A program made the translations under genes and the position numbers. Shown piece after piece: positions 56,363 to 64,000 of a stretch of 64,000 nucleotides of DNA. The notes under the pieces were generated by a model. The model searched no databases. It was not told where the DNA came from and worked only from the letters and a program-made list of their open reading frames with translations. How positions within the stretch are numbered: position 1 is the first letter of the stretch; each line of letters begins with the position of its first letter. This DNA is from Oopsacas minuta (Eukaryota; Porifera; Hexactinellida; Lyssacinosida; Leucopsacidae): the NCBI GenBank assembly GCA_024704765.1, contig JAKMXF010000077.1:263220-327219 (forward strand), read 5' to 3'.

Positions 56363-56882
56363 CAGTAATTTTATATACATATAATTAGGAGTTAACGAAA
56401 TCGCTGATAACAAAACTTTTTCATGCCTGAATTGCAACCAAAATATATGGATATTACGATTTTGTCGCATTTTATTCTGTGTACTGAAGAGAGGGTTTCT
56501 ATATATACAGGAACGCTTAGGAATATTACTCTAATTAGTGAATAATTGGCTTTGAATTGATCTAAGTATACACTACACACCAACAACTTCCCTTGTTTTG
56601 AATCATAAAGATGTCCTCTGACAAAAATGTAAAACGCATTTAAATATAGTAATTATGTAGAGTATATTTGGTAAGAAATATATTTCAGCTGCACATTAGA
56701 TCCACATGAACATGCATGCGTGGGGGGGTTTATTATCATTATCTCATTATTTTGTGAGGTATCAGGTTGAAAATTGGTTAATTGACTTCATTCAATAAAA
56801 AATATTATAATTACTAAAGTCAAATTTGAAATGAGAATAGGATAGAAAATGATAAAACTATTTTGATTGTACCCTAGCCAGT

Positions 56883-57086
56883 TTATACACCCTGTAGTTG
56901 AAATACATTGAGTATATGGTGAAATAATTGTAATAATGACAACAATGACAAAATTTGTGCTGTAGCCAAATCAGATGTGAGCTGTGGAGGTGAAACTTGT
57001 TTCCAACTAACAGTGGCCAAATAAGTAATTATATGAAAACCTATAAAAATGCAAAATTTAAACAAGTGAACTGCAATATATATCAA
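56883..57086 (-). repeat. Dispersed repeat related to 29407-29694
   Basis: Minus-strand DNA TTGGAAACAAGTTTCACCTC, TGATTTGGCTAC and AAATTTTGTCATT matches the 29.5-kb locus in order. The 67-codon frame is hydrophobic. Just beyond it the sequence CAGGGTGTATAAACTGGC adjoining TA looks like a Tc1-type end, but no partner was found. Confidence 0.4.
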
Positions 57087-58167
57087 TTGGTTGATAACCC
57101 CAGTCGCGCCCTTGTAAAATAGCTTTAATCCATGAGATTATACATAGCTATAATTTAAACAACTAAGTTCCATGCACCATGGAAATGGCGGAAACACATT
57201 CTATGTTTCTGAGGTAAATTAGCAAAAAATTTATTTCTGAACCACAATAAAATCCTGAAGAAATTTGATAGAAATTTCTTAACAATAAACCACCGAAAGA
57301 GCTTCGTTTTGCTAATCCATACATCGAATCTATGTACAATGAAATATTAAGTGATAGATCAAGAACTAGATATGAATCTTAAGAAATCCCAAAATTTCCT
57401 GATTGTTGAAATATATATTGCTAATTTACATAGAAGAATTTCTCATTCCTTTAGAACCGAATCACTCAAATGCCTAACTTCTGACTTCACTCAGTTCATT
57501 TGTTTAGAATATGAAGAATACAATTAAAATATAAATATTACAATACACTCGTATGTGAAAAATGCCGTATTCCCACCTAATTGTCTACTGTGCTAGTCTT
57601 AATTAAGAATACGCATAGAACGATAACTTGAAGATATTTGGAAGAATCGAGATTCAGAAAATTATCGATCAGATTTCGATCACGATCCTCATCCGAATCT
57701 CAAAAGGATCTAGATCCGGATTGTGCGATATTTGATCCAAAGATCATAATACCTCTTTCTGAATTTTATAGCAAGAAAATAGTTAAATTTTCAATTCTGA
57801 GTAAGATGTTGATTAATTATTTGGATAGTAATACAAGGATGGCGAAAAGTACAAAAGGTTTGTTCATTAAGATTTCAATCCTTCCTTGAAGTTAAACTTC
57901 ACCTCCAGGTCAATTACTAACTATATCTAGAGAAGAAAGCGTTAATCTTTGTCTGTAAGCGTATAGAGTACTCGCTATTTAACCGCATATGCTTAAATGG
58001 GGTATTAATGTTGAGGATCTTCCAAAATTACATTTTATATCAACAAATTTGAAGTGTTGCTTTAAAGTGTCGAGGTAATTTGATGCAAGACCGAGTCCAA
58101 TGCGAACACGAACCACTTGTATGCCCACATCGGGCTCTTGTCCATAAAATTGTGATATATTATATTT

Positions 58168-58247
58168 TAGGGGCATCGAAAACTTGCAAGCGCTCGAGGA
58201 TCCAAATTTTAGCGGTCCGCCGCTTTACCACTTTTCGGCTAATTGTC
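58168..58247 (-). repeat. tRNA-Ser-like SINE head (decayed)
   Basis: On the minus strand TTAGCCGAAAAGTGGTAAAG, GCGGCGGACCGCTAA and GTTTTCGATGCC follow the order of D-arm with A box, anticodon region with GCT, and T-arm with B box of tRNA-Ser. The anticodon stem does not pair, so it is not a functional tRNA. Confidence 0.45.
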
Positions 58248-58785
58248 TGGGAACTTCGAGTGTCCGAGGCAGAGCGCCTTGCTACCCTACACTAGGCTCT
58301 TCACTATCTATAGGTGCCCTTAATTCTGATCAATATGCAAAAATGAACAAAATAAAAGGAATTAAAGTGATGCCCCATGTGCAGCAGAGTGAACAATAGC
58401 TTACAATTGGATGCCAATGATCCATTTAACCCATCAGTTTACGTTACCCATTTGACAGCTATGCCATAACCCAGCTCTCACTATACTGTGCATATACTCT
58501 TGGGAAATCTACATAGGATAATAATCAATTACAAATTTCCTCTACTTGGCAGATGCTCAGAGATAGTTCCTCAGGTATTCCTACATGATAGTGTTTGAAA
58601 CATTATTGACAGATGCAAATCAATTTGCCAAATATTCCAACATAATGAGCTGACCATTGCGTTCATCATGGGATTATTATGTATCAAACAATAATTGAAT
58701 ATAGTATAACACCACCATAAACTATGCCTCAATTTTTGCCATGGAAAAATAGCTATTAATAGTGTGCAATAAACAATCGACAGAC

Positions 58786-58931
58786 CTGCAATGTACAAGT
58801 ATTGTGCTCTTTGTTCCCTGAGTAATGGCAACAAGCTCTGATATTAGTACTGCAAAATCTTCAAAATTTCCGGGTGTGTTATCTTTAAGCCAGTCAAAAT
58901 GTACATAGTGATCGACTTCCAAGTATAATTC
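58786..58931 (-). CDS. Receptor-type protein tyrosine phosphatase, exon with WPD-loop region
   Basis: Acceptor ACTGTTTGTTTCTAG and donor CAG-GTCTGT bound 146 nt in phase 0 to phase 2. The product reads ELYLEVDHYVHFDWLKDNTP, GNFEDFAVLISELV and STILVHC. This fits the PTP segment HFHYTGWPDHGVP to VVHC. The general-acid Asp of WPD is not conserved (WLKD), in line with the altered catalytic loop in the next exon, so this is an inactive domain. Neighbouring exons on the minus strand complete the C-terminus; the upstream exons are not identified with confidence. Confidence 0.92.
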
Positions 58932-59099
58932 CTAGAAACAAACAGTTATGTATAGTAAGGTCACATTAAGTTACATAGAAAAATGAAACACCAGGGTAGT
59001 AAGATGGGAGAGATATCCTAAATCAAGTATAATAATGCACGAGGACTTTATTGGTCTGTTCGTTAGGAACCATAAAGTATAGGCACGAGGTATGAAGGT

Positions 59100-59310
59100 A
59101 AATTCGTCTCGGGAGAGGACCGGCCCGACGACCCAGCGATTAAACTCAGTAATTGGATTGTTAGGACCCTTGGAGCTACGGTAACAGGATTGGCAGTGCC
59201 ATTCACACATATTTCTATCAGTCACTATGACCTATGGGGAGAGAAGAATTTTTGGTAGGGCCATAGCATCAACAACCTTAGCGACGGCATAGTCGTGATT
59301 GCAATCTTTA
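59100..59310 (-). repeat. SINE-like repeat, copy 2
   Basis: Minus-strand segments GGCCCTACCAAAAATTCTTC, CCCCATAG and CTGCCAATCCTGTTACC match copy 1 at 56190-56362 in order. The end towards 59100 is GC-rich (GTCGTCGGGCCGGTCCTCTC). The promoter boxes are not clear in this copy. Confidence 0.5.
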
Positions 59311-60719
59311 AAAATGTAAATTCATTGATTATCTTTACATGTTTTGTATCAAATTGAGAAGCTGATTCAAAATATGAAGTCCAAAATACTAAAGCACGTC
59401 ACAATCTTGATATATTCATTATCAATTTAAACTGGTAATAATCATTCGATTAAATATTTTATGTTCTTTGTTCGATTAATGTGCGTATTTTGATTTCCTG
59501 GCCAAAATTCACAGATTGGGATAAAGAATATCTCATTGTTAGTATGCGACTCAAATTCCATCTTGTTTCAAATATCTTCTACTTATTGATAATCACTCTC
59601 AAAATATAATTGATATACTGAAGATTCACAATTTCTAACATCTAGTCATATGAGATTGTTGATTGAGAGTGCAAATTGTATTTCAGATTCGGAATCAGCA
59701 CAACACTAAACTGGTTCCAAGAATATCTGTTTATTCTTGATGAGAAAGAAAAGTATAATTTTATGGACCTGTGAAATTTAGTATCTCCTAGGAAACTTAT
59801 GGAAACTTTCAAAAATAATAATCATAGTGAGATCTGCCGCTTACGATTTGACCTCATAGGATTTTGACTGGCAAGTAGCATTTCCAAATCAAATAATATG
59901 AGCAATTTTTCCCTAGCTAAATATTATTGATGTTTGACTTCATAAAATGTATACACATTGAATTGTACTTTTGTTTCCAGATTTTCGACATCAACTTTTA
60001 CATTTAAAATTGACTATATTCATTATGCATAAGACAGTGTGTAGCAATTCGTGGCTCCAGACGAACATTTCTTACTAGAAATCAAAGTGATCGCAACAGA
60101 AAGAAGAATCAGAAAGTGCATGATTTACCTTCAAGAGAATATACTAATCAGCTATATTCCTGAACTGATATTTACATAAATTTGGGAAGTAACTTGAAGT
60201 CGTACAGCGAGGAGACATCGATGAATAAACACCAAGATTGATGAAATGTAAAACAAACATAATTGCAGTGGCATATACAATAATGTCTGATCCTAAGTGA
60301 GTTAATACTTTATCAGAGACCTTTCTAAAAATAAATGATACATTATGAATTTCTATTGAGTTTTTCTCATCACATCCCAAATTTTGGCACATTTGCCGAC
60401 TGTCAAGGCTTTAAATGAGGCTTAGCCATTTCAGATGTTTAGCAGAATGTCAAGACAAAGATTGGAAGCACCTATGGTCCTGTAAAGTAAATTCTTCTTT
60501 CTTATATATAGTATTGTATCAACTAAGGACGGACACAGCATGTATTAAATAGTTTAAGGTCTCTCATACTAAATTATTCTAGTTAAAATCGTTGCTGATG
60601 TTATTTATTCACAATACCAGTATAGCGTCTTTAATGCATTTTTGTTCATCATCTTAGAATATATATCATACTGATAAAATTATGTGATCAGCGCGGTACT
60701 TAGTAATTTGGATAGTTAG
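59311..60719. other. Probable phosphatase intron, no secure exon
   Basis: I looked for the preceding PTP exon here. A peptide CEFWPGNQN near 59505 on the minus strand recalls the PTP motif CxxYWP, but no donor site fits and a stop follows. The minus-strand frame at 60144-60392 has no recognised features. Confidence 0.4.
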
Positions 60720-61585
60720 TACGAAGGGCACTTGAAAAGTTTTGGCGTTGATCGACAAATCAGATAGTAATAATAAAATTGACTATTGCATTTTTCAAAA
60801 TACTCTCCCTGACAATCTATTACATTTTTTCATTCTGGTAAACCAATTATCAAACATTTTTTCCACTCTTCTTTGGGTATGTCTCCGATCGCTTGGAAAA
60901 GTGCCCCTCTCAACTCCTCATTAGTCGAAAATCTCCTCCCACGTAATTGGTCTTTGAGTCTAGGGAACAACCAGAAGTCCCAAGGGGCTAAATCAAGACT
61001 GTAGGGTGGGTGAGGTAATGTTTTGAGTCCAGAATTTTCCAAAAACTCACGAGTTCTGATTGCCGTATGCGATGATGCATTATCATGATGAAGAAGAATT
61101 CCTCTAATGCCTGTTTTCTCCCGCTGTGATGACTTTGGGTAGGCACACTGTAGTGTACCAGTCGGCAGTAACAGTCTTTCTATCCTCGAGAGCAACAGCT
61201 TCGACAAACCCACTAGATCTGTAAAGAATCGCCCATATTTGTTTCCCAACAGATCTAGCCCTCCGCACTTTGGTTAGAGGTGGGGCATCTTCTTTAACCC
61301 ACTCCTTTGACATTCGCTTTGTTTCCGGATCATAATGGTATATCCATGTCTCATCACCTGTAAGGATCCCAGAAACAGGACTTGAACTTCCATTTGCAAA
61401 TCTTTTGAGCATAATTTTGCAAAAGTCTATACGGGATATTTTTTGCTGTAAGTTCAAAGAAGGGGATCCATTGGGCACACAACTTCCTGACACAAAGCTC
61501 TTTGCGCAAAATGATATTAATTGTTCCCGATGATAGCTCGGTTTCATACTCTAACTGAGCGTACGTAATATGAAGATCTTTAGTA

Positions 61586-62920
61586 CTAAGGGCGTTTAAT
61601 AAGTAGTCGTTGTTCCAAATTTTGTAAGTCGGGATATTTCGACCCAGATCAAACTGAATTTTTTAATAACAATCCATCTATTGTGAATTCAATAATGCGA
61701 AGCGTTTTTGATTCTGATGTCTCGTTCTAATATTGTACCTATTTACATTTTGATAGTTTATTATAGTAACATTTTTAATGGCTCCAAAAAGTACAGATTA
61801 CAAAATTGAGCAGAGAGCATATGTGAAGATCAGAACACTGGTCAAAGTTTCACCAACAGATGTCCATAAAGATTTAGAGGAAATTTATAAGGATACAGCA
61901 CTTCCATATTCCACTGTTGTTGATTGGGCTAGACGCTTTCGTGAAGGTAGAGTGTCCATTGAAGATAGGGTAAGAATAGGGAGACCAGTTTCTAGCATCA
62001 GTGACAAAAATATCCTTGAGGTATCCGCGTTCCTTGAAGAAGACCCTCATATCACGCTTGTGGAGATACCTGATGCGGTTGGGATCTCAACGGGAACTGC
62101 TCAAGCTATTGTACATGATAATATGAAATTCAGAAAGATATGTGCTCGATGGGTACCGCACTTACTAACTCAGGCCCAGAAAGCAAAGAGGGTCCAATGC
62201 ACTACTAAATTGCTCTCTGAGTTTGATCGAGCTGACTCCAGAAGGTTATTTGAGATAGTAACAGGTGATGAACTTGGGTACGTTATTCTGAGCCTCTATC
62301 AAAAAAGCAAACAAAGTATGGGTGGCAAAAAGAACAGGACCCAACCAATGATCTCTCGACATGACTTTCGGAATCCGAAGGTTATGTACTGTATAATTTT
62401 TGATTCTAATGGTCCAGTGTGCCAGATTTGTGTCCCCAAAACCAAACAATAACAGGCTCCTTCTACACCAATTAGTGCCTAGCAGAGGTTAAAAATTCTA
62501 CCAAAAATCGACGGCCAAGGACTGGAACTCGTGGATTGCGAATATTGCATGATAACGACCGACCGCACAAGACAAAGCTAGTTAGAGAAAAGTTGGAAGC
62601 TATGAAGATTGTGGAACTAGATCACCCTCCCTACTCGCCAGATCTAGCTCCCTGTGACTTTTGGTTGTTTCTAAAGTTAAAGAAACATCTATCAGGCAGG
62701 AAATTCGAGAGTCGAACTCAGATAGAATCGGCGATTTCCAGTATATGAAAGGTGTACGAACCGAAGACTACAAAAAAGTATTTTTCGATTGGATAAAAGG
62801 CTGAAATTGGTTTACCTGCACGAGGGGAATACTTTGAGAAACTCCATCACCGAATACACAATTATGCTAGAAAAGTTCAGAATTACAGTGTGATAAGGAC
62901 TACTTATTGAACGCCCGTAG
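61586..62920 (+). mobile_element. Mariner (DD34D), third family, nested in mariner copy 2
   Basis: Ends are CTAAGGGCGTTTAATAAGTA and the inverse of CTACGGGCGTTCAATAAGTA. TA lies at 61584-61585 and 62921-62922. Length 1335 bp. Comparison with copy 1 at 9135 shows the uninterrupted target TTTAGTAATTAG, so the insertion and the TA duplication are documented directly. Confidence 0.95.
61778..62910 (+). pseudogene. Mariner DD34D transposase, third family, few lesions
   Basis: MAPKSTDYKIEQRAYVKI starts the first HTH region (PTDVHKDLEEIY, then STVVDWARRFREGRVSIED) and the linker RIGRPVSS. A second HTH (TLVEIPDAVGISTGTAQAI) and ICARWVPHLLT follow. The first Asp is in IVTGDELGYV. The open frame ends at 62452 after NGPVCQICVP; in another frame come GLRILHDNDRPHKTKLV (second Asp) and YSPDLAPCDFWLF (third Asp), 34 residues apart, then LSGRKFESRTQIESAIS. 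After a TGA near 62746 the tail reads GEYFEKLHHR. Two or three lesions only; the youngest of the nested mariners. Confidence 0.92.
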
Positions 62921-63374
62921 TAATTAGATCTAGCATTTCGTTAACATTTTTCTCAGTATGTGAAATATTCGGTCTTCCTGAACGAGGGGCATCTTCAAGG
63001 ACAAAGTTTCCGTGAATAAATTCCCTGTACCATCATTCAACTGTACTTAGAGAAGGAGCTAGATCCAGGAAATGTTCCTGTAAAGATTCATACATTTCCA
63101 CTCTTGTTTTCTGTAGTTTGAATAAGATCAAAATCATTGCTCGAAATCACGTTTTGTGAGATCTGATTTAGATTGAGATATTTTAGATGCCATGTATACT
63201 AAAATTATCTAATCTATGAAAGTAGAAAAGATAAATGAATGAAAGTTTCAAAGTAGACTAACAAAATATGTCTGAAAAGATAGATGCGGAAAAATATCCG
63301 ACAGATTAATGGTTTCATATCAAACGGAAAAACTTTTGAGTGCCCCTCGTATTTACATAAACATATTTGCCAAC

Positions 63375-63539
63375 CTGAGTGAAGAAAACAACGATCCATA
63401 ATTCGATTTAGCGGGATATCGCGGGACGAAACATAGTTAGATATGACTGGACTACAAAATGACACTAAAATCATTTCCAGTTCCATATCAAACTTGCAAT
63501 GACTGTCAAACGTGGGCTGCTCTACCTCCTCAGTTGTAA
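63375..63539 (-). CDS. Possible host exon, 165 nt, phase 1-1
   Basis: An acceptor-like GTTCTCGTTGCAG and a donor-like CTCAG-GTTGGC bound 54 full codons without stop: TTEEVEQPTFDSHCKFDMEL, EMILVSFCSPVISNYVSSRD, IPLNRIMDRCFLHS. Local GC is higher than in the flanks. The mariner copy 2 ends only 25 bp beyond the donor. It lies on the same strand as the phosphatase exons and could be an upstream exon, but I do not recognise the peptide and both splice sites are mediocre. Confidence 0.33.
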
Positions 63540-64000
63540 CTGCAACGAGAACTTCAAATTACTACTCTTGAAGAACAATGGTATTATTGTGGAATTGATA
63601 CTATATGTAATATGTGCTACACTGTAATTAGATTTCAGCTCCTCCTTGTAATCGTGTGGTAAGTGTTTAAATTTGTCATGCCCGACCACTCAAGAAGGTC
63701 TAAAGAGTGTTTCTCAACGTCCAACATGGTATTCCTCCCTTAGCGACCTCCAGGGTCTTCCATTGCCTCCCTATCTTTGAATCATCATTATACCTTAATT
63801 TTTGTAATAGTATTAATATAATTTTCAGTCAGTCTACCAAACAAACAATTGTCGTCTAATAATTGAGTGATTATCATGCCAATATCGAAGATAAGAATCT
63901 ATTTTCGATTCGTATTATGGAACTTCAATGGGAACCTTGGGCATGATACTCAGAAATTAAATGAGAAAATAGAGCAAAAAAGCTTACAAATGTTGATGCG
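63540..64000. other. Right edge, no secure gene; hAT-like terminal motif
   Basis: At about 63706 GAGTGTTTCTCAACGTCCAA resembles the start of a hAT terminal repeat (CAGTGTTTCTCAAC type). The opposite end is not seen and may lie beyond the window. Confidence 0.3.

Larger units (their letters stand above)
56146..58785. other. Intron of the phosphatase gene (2.6 kb) with SINE-like and tRNA-like inserts
   Basis: The intron runs from the donor at 58785 to the acceptor at 56146 on the minus strand. It contains the SINE-like repeat at 56190-56362, a dispersed repeat copy at 56883-57086, and a tRNA-Ser-like head at 58168-58247. The plus-strand frame at 57638-57889 (SIRFRSRSSSESQK) is Ser/Arg-rich but has no other support. 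Confidence 0.6.
60750..63193 (-). pseudogene. Mariner transposase, copy 2, split by insertion
   Basis: The N-terminal part (63193 to about 62923) starts MASKISQSKSDLTKRDFEQ and keeps the intact linker DAPRSGRP that copy 1 has lost. It shares the TGA in STVE-stop-WYREF. After the insertion the gene resumes at about 61583 with the same VRKLCAQW region, the same frameshift before RIDFCKIMLKRFANG, the first Asp in TGDETWIYHYDPETK, the same frameshift before LLHHDNASSHT, and LAPWDFWLF. Over both main open segments the protein differs from copy 1 by a single residue (Asn for Thr in FLENSG). So both copies descend from an element already dead. Confidence 0.93.
60722..63349 (-). mobile_element. Mariner (DD34D), copy 2, interrupted by another mariner
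   Basis: TA at 60720-60721 and 63350-63351 flanks ends CGAAGGGCACTTGAAAAG and the inverse of CGAGGGGCACTCAAAAGT. Removing the insert at 61586-62920 plus one TA leaves 1291 bp, one more than copy 1 at 9135-10424. The two copies are nearly identical in long stretches of the transposase. Confidence 0.94.

Noticed and set aside
56866-56892. Tc1-type terminus CAGGGTGTATAAACTGGC next to TA
   Set aside because: No inverted partner was found to the left within several kilobases, so it cannot be called an element.
57638-57889. Ser/Arg-rich plus-strand frame (SIRFRSRSSSESQK)
   Set aside because: Lies antisense inside the phosphatase intron; low-complexity and unsupported.
59461-59560. Minus-strand peptide with CEFWP as a possible upstream PTP exon
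   Set aside because: No GT donor in frame, an early stop, and the preceding residues do not follow the PTP pattern.

Overview
This is nuclear DNA of an AT-rich animal. The window has no operons and no long uninterrupted genes. What it holds is a few host exons with GT-AG splice signals, set in a dense field of decayed DNA transposons, MITE-like repeats and microsatellites. One host exon belongs to dynein regulatory complex subunit 5 (DRC5/TCTE1), so the organism probably builds motile cilia or flagella. Three others form the 3' end of a protein tyrosine phosphatase gene whose last catalytic-type domain is inactive. I cannot name the species from sequence alone.

Layout. 1-2.4 kb: edge of an uncharacterised multicopy gene family, then a Tc1 relic split by a maT (DD37D) mariner-type element. 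2.7-4.0 kb: a DD37E Tc1/mariner element with perfect TIRs. 6.3-7.3 kb: a 1-kb fold-back palindrome. 7.7-10.5 kb: a DD34E Tc1 element interrupted by a DD34D mariner. 11.1-12.3 kb: pogo-type MITE debris and the DRC5 exon. 12.7-14.6 kb: a Merlin element with about 360-bp TIRs. 15-18.3 kb: a possible copia remnant and three blocks of degenerate tandem repeats. 20-21.7 kb: a nearly full-length copy of the uncharacterised family seen at the left edge. 23.9-29.1 kb: two hAT elements (ZBED5-like and GTF2IRD2-like), both with 8-bp target duplications. 29.8-35 kb: MITEs, a large (TAA)n array and a Tigger element. 37.6-40.6 kb: an element with a RAG1/Transib-type transposase, CACAGTG termini and unequal spacers. 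41-46.1 kb: tandem duplication, hAT end, a mariner, and a DD41D (rosa-type) element. 46.2-48.7 kb: a Mutator-like transposase ending in a PHD-like finger. 50.7-52.7 kb: an inverted repeat around a Tc1-like element. 53.3-58.9 kb: phosphatase exons on the minus strand, with MITEs and SINE-like repeats in the introns. 60.7-63.3 kb: a second copy of the 9.1-kb mariner, itself interrupted by another mariner.

Almost every transposase carries frameshifts or stops, so the window records successive invasions, with three nested insertions that give relative ages. The strongest items for follow-up are the RAG1-like element with its asymmetric ends, the uncharacterised family at 1 and 20 kb, and the two mariner copies that share the same disabling lesions.
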